A DNA stretch of 64,000 bases, from assembly GCA_907165065.1 (NCBI GenBank), contig OU015529.1, positions 5,505,054-5,569,053 of the forward strand, read 5' to 3'. The position numbers and the translations under genes are program-made. Within the stretch, counting starts at the first letter, position 1; every line of letters begins with the position of its first letter. The stretch comes from Caprimulgus europaeus (Eukaryota > Chordata > Aves > Caprimulgiformes > Caprimulgidae). The notes below the pieces were generated by a model. The model made no database searches. It worked only from the letters and a program-made list of their open reading frames with translations, and was not told where the DNA came from. This document shows positions 27,901 to 40,336 of the stretch, one piece after another.

Positions 27901-27905
27901 AAATA

Positions 27906-27928
27906 GACACACACACACATACATACAA
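27906..27928. repeat. Short (CA)n microsatellite
   Basis: The run reads gacacacacacacatacata, immediately beside the 90-bp palindrome region. Confidence 0.85.
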
Positions 27929-29002
27929 AACCCAAAGCTGCAGAGCAGTAGTTCCCACGTGGGTTTTGTTCTTTTTTTTTTTTCTCCTCTTGGTTTCGCA
28001 ATGGAATTTCTTCCAGTATTCTTTTTTTTATTATTATTCTTATAATATATATATTTTTGGAGGAGTTTCCATCTGCTGCACTTGGTGGGGGGGATACAAA
28101 CAGATTGAAATAAGCATGTCTGAAATACTTAAAAGCGTACACAAATAGCTCCTGATATATTTTATAAACCGCTTCAGATGAACCTTGCTTAATTGACAGC
28201 ATTTACCAACTTTTAACAGTTTTAGGATTGGGGAAAATAGTGTTTGGCCCAACTTGAAAAAGAATTTTTTAAAAAAGTTTCAAGGTGCAAGAAGAATTTT
28301 GAACAACTTCCACTGTAACTTTATTTGATTATAGCTGTAAATCTAAACCAAACCTTTTAATTTCTACTCTAATTCTTGTGTTAAATTCCAACTCCTAAAG
28401 TCACATAGATATTCTTGTAGCTTTCTTTACCTATATGAAAACTGAGCAGTTTTAATTAGTTGCATGCCCTGATTAATCTCTTCAGTTTCCTATGGGTTTA
28501 TTACAACACAAAACAATAGCTTCACAGGTAACTAAGCCTTTGCATTAAGATACACTAAATTGCATATACAAGCTGCCAGCACCCAAGGAATTAATTGAGT
28601 CTCTACCCAGGGAAATCATTATCATGTTTATAACATGTCAGACAATAACTAGAGACTAAATGTCTGTAATATCTATCCCACAGCAAGACAGTTGGTAGAT
28701 TCATTGCTTACCCACTGCCCAATCGAGATATTTCAGATAAAATGCTGGGGCTACAGGCTCAATTTAGCTGACTTAGTTTCCCAGATGACTCCACGTGCAC
28801 TTGGCCCAAACTCTGGACATTCAGCTGTGGTGCCAGTTACACCTGCTTGGGTGACAAAACTAACATTTCATCTTCTTCAGAATATGCCCAGCTCTTAGCA
28901 GGACTGTGCATCTCCTTTTAATGTTAGGGTGCAGTAATGATACCAGGTGGACCTCTCAAAGCATCAATTCAGAACTGAGCATCAGGTGGAACAGGTTATT
29001 AA

Positions 29003-29081
29003 TTTTATTTTTTTTTAAAGGTTTGGTTTGTTGTTTTGTTTTGGGGGGTTGTTTTTTGGTTGGTTGGTTTGGTTTCTTTTC
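29003..29081. repeat. T/G-rich low-complexity tract
   Basis: Poly(T) is followed by gtttggtttgttgttttgtt and (ggtt)n. It is the complement of the A/C-rich type seen at 13321 and 7487. Confidence 0.85.
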
Positions 29082-30535
29082 TCTTGAACTGTTTCTCCTT
29101 TTTGATTTTCTATGAGCAAAAGAGAGGGAGCAGATTTTTGCCCAGGTAAATTTTGTGTTAGAGGAGAACATTCATATCTAGTCTGAAAGCAGATGACAGG
29201 GATTTGCCTTTCTCACTGCTGCTTTTAACAATTCAGACACCTGTACAGGAAACAGAAGAATATACCAAATAAGCCCCGGAGACCAAATCTGTAATGGGCA
29301 AAAATGCTGAAAAACACATAAACTACCACCATCACCTGTGCTGCAAGGTATGGCTTATCAAGGGGCAAACACCATGCACAATACACAGAGAATTCACTTA
29401 GTTGCATCTCTGGGAGCCAGTAGCATCCATTCTGACAGCAAGAATTCAGATCAAGCTGAGAGTTAAAGTTTCTGGGGAGAGCAGCTCTCTCATATCCTGC
29501 CACCCAAGCAGGCGTGCAAAAGGTTACTGTGATTTCTGATACAGGTACAAGCATTTAGCCACCCTCTCATTTTGGGGGGAACTAAACTCTTTTGTCCTCT
29601 GGAAACGATTGCACAAATAACTTCTGCAGGTACAACATCCTTGAGGGGGAGGGAAACCCTGGAGAGAATAATATTCATTAAAATAATTTTTTATTTTCTT
29701 TGCAAGCAGCACTTCAGTCTGGCACAAAGCCGTGGACACAGACTAGCTACATTCCTGCTAAAAACCCCCAAATTTAGTATTTTTAGAATGAAATGGTAAT
29801 TTTGCTCAAATAATATGCCTCCCCCTATTTATTCATAGCCTCTTGTTATCCAAAACCCTTTCACCTACTGCTAAGCAATCTCAACCCACCTTTGTCACAA
29901 AAATATTTCTGCTTTCCTCCCAGTGCCCTCTGCTACTTAAACATAGGAAACCTGATAGGCAGTAACTCCAGGAACACCGTGCTAAGGCCTGCATGATTAT
30001 CTGATTTTCCTGTGAGAATTAATTGACCTGCATTAATAGAAGGCTCAGGGGGAGGAGAGAGGAAACAAGTTAAAAAGCAACAGGAAAACAAGAGATAAGC
30101 AAGCTCGCAGCAAGGCTGGGGAGACAATTACAGGACAGGGGCTGACTCTCCGGCTGCAGCCTGCAGTGACACGCTGTCTGGCTCAGGCTGGGAGCCCGCA
30201 CATCAAAGAGCCGCAAAGTAAAGCATTGCAAAAGATTTCTCCGGAGGGTTGGAGCTGGATACGAGCAGTGAGCATGCTGATGAGAGGGACTCTGCGGCAA
30301 GAGACATCCTGCAGGATGGCCTCGCTGGAGCCTGGGCCCTTCCCTAGCTCCCAGGGAACGGTTAGCATCAAGGAAGGGCTAGAAGGCATCAGGACAGCTT
30401 ATACTGGGGGGGAAATGTTGGGTTTTTTAATGTAGACCCCAAAAGTTTTTAAAGAACACCAGTAATTTGCATTTGGGTAAAAGACTTTATCTTTGCTAGA
30501 TCCTCACTTTGTTTCTTTCCTACATATGTATATGG

Positions 30536-30848
30536 AATCACTGACTGGTTTGGGTTGGAAGGGACCTTAAAGCTCAACCAGTCCCAACCCCCCTGCCAGC
30601 AGCAGGGACACCTTCCACTAGACCAGGTTGCTCAAAGCCTCATCCAACCTGGCCTTCAACACTTCCAGGGAGGAGCAGCCACAGCTTCTCTGGGCAACCT
30701 GGGCCAGTGTCTCACCACCCTCACACCAAAGACTTTCTTCCTCAGATCTCATCTCAGTCTCCCCTCTTCCATTTTAAAGCCATTTCCCCTTGTTCTGTCA
30801 CTCCCTGCTTTTGTAAAAAGACCCTCCCCAGCTTTCTTGTAGGCCCCT
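30536..30848 (-). mobile_element. CR1 LINE 3' fragment, sense to TACC2
   Basis: This is an inverted copy of the same CR1 tail seen at 2215 and 20722. It starts with a decayed terminus (gaatcactgactggtttggg) and ends after the ttgttctgtcactccctgc block and a remnant of the ORF2 end near 30848. Confidence 0.93.
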
Positions 30849-31049
30849 GTAATGTCCATGGAAGCAACATTTACCAAGCTATATGAGAGAAGTTAGGTCA
30901 CAGGCTTAGGGAAGGAAGAGACCTTTAAAGAAGTAATCACCTTTTTAGCTTGGCAGTGCTAAGCAGTTCATGGCACAGGTACAATAAACTTCCTGTGGTG
31001 ACACTATAGTTACCTGACATTACCTAGGCACATGGTGCTGGAAGGCAGA

Positions 31050-31087
31050 GCATATATATACACATATATATATATATGCATATAGAC
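31050..31087. repeat. AT-rich microsatellite
   Basis: The run catatatatacacatatata continues as (TA)n to gcatatag. Confidence 0.85.
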
Positions 31088-31264
31088 TTCACCCCAGCTT
31101 CCACATCCCACACTGCTTCTAACTGCAGGACCAACACATGAGTGTTCTCCACAGGCATGCAACATTTTTACTGTACACTCAGGAAGATGAAAAACTGAAT
31201 TACAGAAAAATTAAAGGTACTTAAGTTCAGGACCTCCAGAAGTGCTGGATTCCAGGACACTGGT

Positions 31265-31445
31265 TTAGGTTGTGTTTTCAGAAGTCTGGACTATGACTTG
31301 AGAAGTGTCATCAGAGATGCCGTTGTTCAGGCTGTGCTCCATGATCAGGGTGCTTTCAGACTGCAGGTGGACACCTGGTGAAAGTTTCTGATGGACACTG
31401 TACTCATAGTGGTGACCCACTCTGCCCAGCTCCTGTGAACTTGAT
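31265..31445 (-). other. Open, phase-compatible segment; possible alternative terminal exon
   Basis: Within the intron after the giant exon, the minus strand has an acceptor-like ccctcag followed by 59 open codons and a TAA at 31265-31267. The translation is polar and Ser/Thr/Glu-rich (for example VHLQSESTLIMEHSLNNG and a terminal QTSENTT), unlike the hydrophobic reading of the A/T-rich flank. The first base completes a codon, as for the real TACC2 exons, so splicing from the giant exon (phase 2) would be in frame and would end the protein here. The pyrimidine tract before the acceptor is poor. Only a variant polyadenylation hexamer (AGTAAA, near 31170) is visible beyond the stop. I do not recognise the peptide. 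Confidence 0.2.
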
Positions 31446-32269
31446 CTGAGGGTTTTTCCCATAAAACACATCACTTTTGCCAAACCAAAGCACATGGGTG
31501 GGGTGGGAAATGAGTCAACCCCCTCAAAACCTATGAAATTGGCTTGGAAAGAATGGTACACTAAATAAATGCAAAAAACCCCCAAAACCCACCACAAAAA
31601 CAAAACCCCTAGTTTTTCTTGCAAATTTGCATTTTTTTGAGAATACAGGATAAACTCAGACGAGATTGTAAAATTTTTCCCTACAAGCATGAAAACAAAA
31701 CTCTTTTCCTCCAACTCTTTAAACTGAGGTTATCACTAGTCTATAAACAAATAGAAATACTACAATATTTGTGATAAACTTACAAAAAAAGCTGGCAAAA
31801 CAGCAAAGCCAATGTTTGTTCTGAACAGCAAGGCTGCATCATGAGACCAATCTTGAAGAAAACGTGTCTATGCCATTTTTAATTGTTCTTTGTGAAAGCT
31901 TAGTGCCCACTTTTAAGGCCACTTGCCACAAAGAAAACCATATAAATACACTTCAGTTTGTTTAAAAGGAAAGAGGAGTTTTCTCTTTTGCATTTCCTAA
32001 TCAGAGGTTCGTAGTCATGCACTCTGCAAAACCACAGACCCAATGAGCTGCAGAGCAGCCTGGCTGGGATATCCAAGCCACTTCTGTAACAAACACCTGA
32101 ACTTTGTATTTCCACTACTTTCCACATACAAATTGCCCACAAACCATCATTTGTGGTTGTTGAAAATTAAGTTGTGCAATTCCCAGAAATTTTTATTGGC
32201 AAGGCTTTGGGATGGCCGCCCCTCTTTAAATTCCCAGACATTTACCTTAGCCTTTTAGCCTTCTGCTTT

Positions 32270-32778
32270 GAGGGAAAAAAGAAAGAAGGGGGGAAAAAAG
32301 AAAGAGGGGGGGAAAAAAGAAAGAGGGGGGGAAAAAAGAAAGAGGGGGGGAAAAAAGAAAGAGGGGGGGAAAAAAGAAAGAGGGGGGGAAAAAAGAAAGA
32401 GGGGGGGAAAAAAGAAAGAGGGGGGGAAAAAAGAAAGAGGGGGGGAAAAAAGAAAGAGGGGGGGAAAAAAGAAAGAGGGGGGGAAAAAAGAAAGAGGGGG
32501 GGAAAAAAGAAAGAGGGGGGGAAAAAAGAAAGAGGGGGGGAAAAAAGAAAGAGGGGGGGAAAAAAGAAAGAGGGGGGGAAAAAAGAAAGAGGGGGGGAAA
32601 AAAGAAAGAGGGGGGGAAAAAAGAAAGAGGGGGGGAAAAAAGAAAGAGGGGGGGAAAAAAGAAAGAGGGGGGGAAGAAAAAGAAGGGGGGAAGAAAAAGA
32701 AGGGGAGAAAAAAAAGAAGGGGGGAAAAAAAAAGAAGGGGGGAAAAAAAAAGAAGGGGGGAAAAAAAAAAGAGGAAAG
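32270..32778. repeat. 509-bp uninterrupted polypurine tract with a 19-bp minisatellite
   Basis: Every base from 32270 to 32778 on the plus strand is A or G. The core, 32294-32673, is 20 exact tandem copies of the 19-mer aaaaaagaaagaggggggg. A degenerate leader (32270-32293) and a degenerate tail of 17-18-bp variants (G4 to G6 runs with A-rich spacers) flank it. Because 19 is not a multiple of three, the array is open in several frames with a 19-residue Lys/Gly/Glu/Arg period. Those frames (212, 171 and, on the other strand, 183 codons) are artefacts of composition, not genes. The tract lies in the intron between the giant exon and 22373-22498. Confidence 0.98.
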
Positions 32779-34845
32779 TTTGAAGTTAGCCATTACATTT
32801 TGGAGGATCTAAGTGATGGGAAACTGCCATTTTGAAAAATTTCCAAAAAAACTAAGATTGGTTTTTAGAAAACCCTAGGCTAGACTCAAGGCCTTGCAGG
32901 GTCTACTAATGACTTCTCTAGGAAGCCAAGGGGGTTTTTTTTGGAGCTTCAACCAGAATAATAAGATCTGAAGAACACTGCATGGTTTCATGTTCCACCA
33001 CAACACTCAAAAAAAAAGAGAAGATGTGGGAAATCATGGAGACTTTTAAATATTGATCAAAACTAACTCTATCTTTTGACTCATTTAATGAAGAAGGGGA
33101 GATGGGAGTTTTAAGTGTGCATTTATTCTCATGTTAGTTAAATCTTTTTCCTTAGTTGTTAGAAATGCACACATGCTTTTTGCTTTCATTCCAGGAAACA
33201 AATCCAATCTTCTCTATCTGCTACAGTTATTCTTAGCTAGCTTTGATAGTTCTATCAGCTAGGAGAGCATAACAATGTTATCATGCTAACAAATTCCAAA
33301 GATTTTACATAAGCTCTTGAGTGCCTTTAAAAAAAAAAAAGGCTTTATTGATTACACTGTTTGTTTTCACTAGCCAAAGGAGTTAAGAAAAATAGGATGA
33401 AAAAGAATAAAAAAGCACTTGGATGATTTTCAGTTTCATGAAGCAAATGCTCTGTGCTTTTCAGAGCATCGTTTACCAAGAGAAGTCAAACTTTGCAAGT
33501 TTGAGGCTGGAAAACACCAGGTAGTTCAAGCCAACAAATCATTTAAATCCTACTTGCCTACATACAGCCTATTTTCCTAATTTGATTTTTTATCAAATGA
33601 TACAACTAGACATCCCCCTTATTTAAGCAAGACAGGATAGCTGGGAGTATAGCGCTGGTACGATGGGCTGGGTGAAAAAGGATCACAGGACTGCACAGCA
33701 TTCTCCCTGGCTGATCTGTTAGAGGCTCAGGGCCAAATTCTTTGCTGATATCACTCCACTGGAGCAGAGATTTTGGCCCAACATCTACTGACTTTAAAGG
33801 GTAGGCTGCAGCCGTAGCCTTTTCTCACACACAGCTGTCTTAAAAGGAATGTACCAGGAGGTAAAGAAAGTATAATAGTGAAATTTAAATTGGAAACAAC
33901 CTTGCAGAGTCTTAGGAAACTTTTGGACCCCTGGTTATTTTACTGAGGACTATGGATGAATGGGGCAGGTACTGCAGAGGGAGAGCAGGGAAGAGGAAGG
34001 GTTAAGCCTGGGTGAACAAAGAAGAGTTAATCAGGAAATGCTCTGTCTCAGAGGAGATCCTGAGCACCTTTGAGCTGGGAGAACAAGATTAACATAACAT
34101 AGTGGGGCTGGTTCTTGACAACAGCACAGCAAGGTGGCACTCAGCATTTCAGAGGGACTTTGGAATCCAGAACAATTAAGCTTTTGATTGGAGCAATTAA
34201 CATTTCTACACTTACTGCAATTTGAGATGCAGAGCTTCTTCTAGGTCAGGGACTCTACTACTAGAATTAACCTGTCAAGGTGAGTGTAGATGAACTGGCC
34301 CAAACAGATCCATGTAACAATTTCTGACTTTTCCAGAGTACCCAGATATTAAGGAATAGCAATATCTAAATAAGCCTCACCTGCTGTCAGCAACATATGT
34401 CTGAGCTTCCATATACCTGGACCAATACTGAGCCAAGACAGGCTGCAAGGACATCAACATAAAAAACAGCAGGAGGAAAAACAGAAAGCAAAGGATGAGG
34501 CAAGTACTACGGAGTTCTGGCTCTTCAGACATGTCTCCAGAGTGCTCTGTTGAGAAGCACTAGTTCAATGCAAGCATGCCAAGATGCAGAAAAACTGGAA
34601 AGAAGCCACATCCAGGTCATGGAGAATATGCCTGTGTCTGTAATTGCTGTTCTCAGAGCTGCCCTCACCCGGGTTCAAAGCTGGGGCCAGCCCTACTTTG
34701 CATTCTCTATTAGAAACAGGGACAGTGGAACCAGCTCCATGGAAGCCAGTTTTGCAAGAAGCCAGAAGATACAGAGTTGGAATAGAGAAAATATGGGGAA
34801 CTGTAGGATTTCCAAAACACTTTTGAGAAAATAGGCAGCTTACAG

Positions 34846-35125
34846 AATCACAGAATGTCAGGGATTGGAAGGGACCTCAAAAGATCATCCAGTCCAATCC
34901 CCCTGCCAGAGCAGGAACACCTAGATGAGATCACACAGGAAGGCGTCCAGGTGGGTCTTGAATGTCTCCAGAGAAGGAGACTCCGCAACCTCCCTGGGCA
35001 GCCTGTCCCAGGGCTCTGGCACCCTCACTGTAAAGAAGTTCCTTCTCAAGTTTAAGTGGAACCTCCTGTGTTCCAGCTTGCACCCATTGCCCCTTGTCCT
35101 ATCATTAGACACCTTGGAAGAAGGC
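34846..35125 (-). mobile_element. CR1 LINE 3' fragment, sense to TACC2
   Basis: It begins with cagaatcacagaatgtcagg and carries the cctgcc-rich linker and the ORF2-end block reading [20 protein letters not shown] on the minus strand. It is 5'-truncated and inactive. Confidence 0.93.
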
Positions 35126-38100
35126 AGGCTGAAAAATACAACTAGGGAAAGCTAATCAGAAAAATAAAAATAATAATTGGAAAGTAATTTTTAACTTAAT
35201 GAGAAAAGAAGAGAAAAATTGGTGCTAAACTGCCTGTCCAGATATTGGACAAAGTATTACAGTGTCCATGCTGGATTGCTTTAGCAAATGCCTGTATTTC
35301 ATTGAATAATTGTAATTTCTTAAGAAACATAGAAGCAGTGAAAAAAGCAGCTCATGTATCATCCATCCATGTCAATACCTACCATATGAATATGTGGCTA
35401 AGGTTCTCAAGAGTGTTACAGAATGTTTTCAATACAGCAAGGAGTACCAGTAATTTGTCAGGACCAGAGATATTTTTTACTTCTATGCTTTTGTGTAGCA
35501 GAGGCATACATAAATAAAATTTAAAAAAATAACCAGCATGGTATCACATACCTAGTTTTCCATTGCTATGTGCTTTGATTACAAGAGGCACACTATCATA
35601 TCAGTATTTTATAAATACTTTACACTCACTTAGATGCTGCCTAAAACAGAGGTCAGCTTGGTCAATGGCATCCATTAGACTAGATAGCAAAATTCCCTTT
35701 CACTCCTCAGAAAGCAACGTGAGATCTCCATTGGGTACAAATGAACTTAATTTTACTCTTCCACAAAGAGAAAAATACCAAAATTAAATATCACAGACTT
35801 CACACAGAAAAAATTCCCCCAAAACTCCACATCTGGTTAATTTAATTAAGGACTGTGGGCTGAGAAGCTTGAATCTTCAAAAGCACAACAGTTGCACCTA
35901 CTGAGGATAACAAGGAGAGACAGAGAGCCTGATTAACTTTCTGCATTTCATTTATAAGTAAATCACCTTCAGCTATTTTCCCCTTTGTTTTGTGATCCTG
36001 AGATGCTGCACACCTGAATTAATTTTTAAGTTAAAAAAACAGGGAAATAAAGCAAGTTGCATAATCACTGTTTTGATAAGTTTTCTTTTCATTCCAAACT
36101 CTGATTTTCAAATGGTAATGACACAAAGCCTTGGTCCTCAAAACCCACTTGACTGATCTGAAAAGCAGTTCTACATTCCATACCTCCTCCAGCAAGGCTT
36201 AAAATATTTAACACTGTATTTGTTATGCAAACAAAAAAAGATCAAGTCAGTATTTACTGAGGAATGAACATTCTTTTCAGACTTATTGAACTTGCCAATT
36301 TTTGATGGCAAGAACAAAGCATGAAGCTAATCCAAAAGTATGTCTTGACCAACTTTAGAGATCTTGTCTGACCTATGTATAGGACATAAAGAATGTTTTT
36401 TGAGTAGCTTTGCTGATGCCAACTGCTGCAATGGACTTCCCATTTAAGAATACTGTTTAGATTTGTAAGTGATGTGAATCAAGGCAACAGAACTCTCCCC
36501 TCTCTAAAAACCAATCACAGCCATAGGAGAGTGCCTAGAACATGGTGCCATAGCTGGGGAAGGGCCCTCCCAGTGGAGTTCCTTGCAGTGCCAGAAACTC
36601 TTAGGAAACACTTGTCCCCAAAGCAGCACAGTGCCACAGCCTCCTCACCCTTTACACCTAGTTTTATGTGCTGCTCCTATAGTGAGGAGCAGGTTGAGGT
36701 GCAGCCAGCAAGGAAAGTTCAGGCAGCACAGAGAATGAATGAACACCTGCATGAGTACAGCTATGGAAGCACTGCATCTTATCTACTGATTTGCATAGAG
36801 AGGCTGGAACAAGGATTGCTTCTGCAGCAGAAGCCCCAGCAGTCAACTCAATATGCAGTAGCCCCAGAAGCTCTGGGAACGCCAAGCCTGCACAATGACC
36901 CCCAGCATTCAAGGCAGGTGAAGGTGCTGGGTGTATTGCTTGGCACTGCAGCAAGCACAGCAAACCAGTTCTGCTGAGGGGTGCAGAGAACCTCACCTCT
37001 CTGCAAAATGAGTGTCACTGCTTGCAGCACGCTCACAGCTGCTTGTGCTCCTCCCTCACTAGCACACCCAGCCCTGAGCTGAGTCTGTGAGCATCTCCAC
37101 AACCCTGGAATGCCCAAAGGCCTCTTAACAAGATAAGCATTTTGCCAAACCAAGAAATCAGCAAATGATGCAATTTATTCTCTGTACCTTACAGATGCAC
37201 ATCTGGGAATTACTTCTTGGTCTGCACTTCAAAAAGCTCTCTTAGCACTTTTTCCAAGTGACAATACAGCTTGCACATACCAGTCAACAGAATTATGGGA
37301 AGAAGTCAGACAACTCCATGCCACTTCTAAACATTCCTAAAATTTTGCCATAATTTCCAATTTTGTCCCATGTTCTGCTCAACATCTGCCAGACCCCATG
37401 TTGCACAAGAGCGTTTCAGTGGCATAAGGTATAAGGACTTCTTCTCTCTCTCCATAAAAGAATGAAGTATGGGTGTAGACATTACAAAAGGAGGAAAAAA
37501 CCCTCTCAACTCTTGTTCCTCCTTTCCAAGGAAAACTCAAACAGGAAAATGGAGCAGCCAGACATCCAATAGTAAGTGGGAAGGTTGACATTTTGATGCC
37601 AAGACATGGCCATCATGAACACAGGTTTTCAGTCACAGACTTGGTAGGTAGATGATAGAAATGTCCAAACCATGAAAGAAAGGGTTATTTTTTGACTCCT
37701 TTTCAGTGCTGGCAGTTAGGTTTGCCAAAATCCAACCCTTCCCTAATTCTGCTAATAGCACAGATGAACTTCCACAAGGAACTGGGACTTATGCTTCACC
37801 CACAGCCTCCTTTCCAAAAATAATTGTCCTTTTTTACTGAAGATTGGAAGGAAAGCTACTTATGTCTTGCTATTGCCTTCAAACACAAAGGCTCTTCTTA
37901 TCTGCTGACCACGAAAGGAGGTGGGGGAAGAGTCACTGCAGACAGTCCTTGGATTTACTGTTCATCACAAGAGCACCCTCCTACCCAGTGCCATAGCCAG
38001 GAAGGAAAGAAATTCCTCTAGTTCCTCTGCAGGAAGAAATCCTGACAAGGATTTAAGAGCCAGACCAGGCAACTTTGCGCCGTCACTACAGTTCAGTGGG

Positions 38101-40336
38101 GTTTCAACATAAGAGACCTGGTAAGAGATAGACTCATACAGAAATCAGTGGAGATGGGAGAAAACAAGGCTGAAATAATTCACAACATGCCATTTCCTTC
38201 TCCTAAATATAATATACTTCTTACTACTATTTATTTATTTTGAGGACAGGGGAGGATTCTTTCTCCCTGGAGTTCTTTCCATCAGGCCCAGATCCCCACA
38301 GTCAGCCCTTAGAAATGGGGACCTGATTTTTGCATGGTTATAGTAGTTTGTCCTCTTTAAGGATTAGAGGGCAATAAACAACTGGAAACCACTCTGCAAC
38401 AACTGGAATACACCGAGAATAAAATGCAGCTTGAAATTTAATGGTGCTAAACCAGTTTTAAGCTCAGAGGATAAGTGTGCTGGTCAGTGCCTTGGACTCA
38501 CTGACAAGAGCAGCTGGCTCAACTAGTGCTTTATTCTTTTTTGTATTATAAATGTATTATAAATGCATATTTCTCTAAGAAAGGAGCCTGATCAAAAGCA
38601 GAGACCCCTCTCTACGTCTGAGAATCCCCAGTGTTTAAGTTTCCAAGGCTGCAATCCTGTCCAGCTCTGCAGGCAGTGTCTCCCACGTGTGTGTGTGCAC
38701 ACTGGGCATGCGTGTGACACCACTTACAGCTGCACTCCAAAAGTAGCAGCTGCCTGTTGATACAAACCCTCACACTGGAAAAAACAGGTGATAATAAATT
38801 CTTAAAGCATATGCAAGTATTAAGCAACTACTCCATGAATTGCCAGCAGCTGTTTCAAGAACCCTGCCCTGCTTGCCACAGGTATTTAGTTAAAGTATGA
38901 TACCCACCCTGATATAAAACACATGTGTAGACATATACATGTACTGCCCCGTGGTGCCTTAAGGCTTCTGAACCAGGCCATGCCAGCAATTTGTTTGGTA
39001 ATTTCAAAGCTACCCACTGTGAAACTTCCCATCACATAAGGGAAAACAAAAAGAAAGGAGCTAGAAAGAAATAACAGAGTCTAATTTCCTTGTCATTTTA
39101 TAGAGAGATCCTTAAAGAAAATCATAGCTGTTCAGATTTCTGACACTTCTAATATTCTTCTAATGTACATTTTGCTCACAGAATTAGGTCATATTCAGTC
39201 TCAGACTCACAATAGGACAAACTCCCCCACATTTTCACAACAGAAACACTTCAAGTATTTTCACTTACTATATAGTTTTATATATCTTTGAACCTTTAAG
39301 GAATGTGGCACTGAAACATTTTGCCTCCTTATTCAGTTAATATGATTTTTTGGTAATAGCCAGAAAGATTCCATCTCTGCAGAACATTCACTGATGTAGT
39401 CTGAAATAGCTCAGCTTTTCACTGTACCCTTCTGCTCTGCTGTCAGCTCTTGCCTTAGCAGTTAGAGCCATAGCTGCCTCCTCCGGTACGGGAAGGAGCG
39501 GGAGGGCGTGCAAGAAAGTTGCTGAGGTTACAAAGGGAGCAGTGATGTGACTAGATAAAGGCAAAGCACCTGCCCTAAGATCATAATTCTTCTGAATGAA
39601 CTGCACATTAAACTGAGAATTTAGACAGCAAAGTTGAAACTCTCAAATAAAAAAAAAAACCCTTAAATTTATTAAAGTTACTGCTGGGTTTGGAAAATAG
39701 AAAAAAAAATAATTAAAAAACCCCAAATCAATTCCAACAACTCTTAAGCTCCACAAATCCCAGCTAGGAAGAATTCACATTTGAAACAACTCCATGTCCT
39801 TAGAAACACTGAATAACACAGTGATCAAAGGCACTGTCAATACAATTACGTTATATGGGAGGATAAGAGGGAGGCCTGGACAACTAACAGCATGAGTAAT
39901 TGGGCTGTACTGTAGGCTTGTTTTTATATAGTGTAATCCACCATGTGAATCCTGCAGGTCTCATCTAACTGGGTCACCAAAACTTAGGCAAAACCTCAAT
40001 AACTTAAGGCCAGGAAGTGCTATTTGTTTACCTAACTTTAGGCTACAAGATGTGAACACACCACAGAGGTAAGAGCAAGAATCTGGATCAGCAGACAGAA
40101 CAGCTAACAATTGTGTTCCTCAGCTTTTAGGACCACTCTGCCCTTAAAAATTATTTAATTTTTTTTCCACATAGTCCACATTTAGAAGCAACAGATATTT
40201 AATAGAAATTTAAGAGCAGAGTAAGTGCCGTGTCCTCCCAAACCGCCCAGACAACGGGTATCCGCCTTGAAAATCGTATCCGTATCAAGCCCCAGGGTCC
40301 TGACAACCATTTCACACAGTAATTTAAAGTAAATAC

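Larger units (their letters stand above)
22499..40336 (-). other. TACC2 intron between the giant exon and the 42-codon exon (17.8 kb)
   Basis: This intron holds the CpG-enriched patch with C21, the palindrome and the candidate first exon (27.1-27.9 kb), CR1 copies at 30536 and 34846, the candidate terminal exon at 31265 and the polypurine minisatellite at 32270. Nothing is recognised in 22499-27000, 28000-30535, 32779-34845 or 35126-40336. A 167-codon plus-strand frame at 36474-36977 and a 158-codon one at 26171-26647 show no family features. Confidence 0.75.

Noticed and set aside
27663..28202. Two overlapping open frames on opposite strands encoding the same peptide
   Set aside because: The identity is forced by the 90-bp palindrome; neither frame has other support.
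32174..32812. Long open frames (212, 171 and 183 codons) of Lys/Gly/Glu/Arg or Phe/Pro/Ser repeats
   Set aside because: They are translations of the purine minisatellite. A 19-bp period without stops is open in several frames on both strands.
36474..36977. 167-codon plus-strand open frame
   Set aside because: No recognisable motif, no splice or promoter context, opposite strand to the gene. The region is simply less AT-rich than its surroundings.
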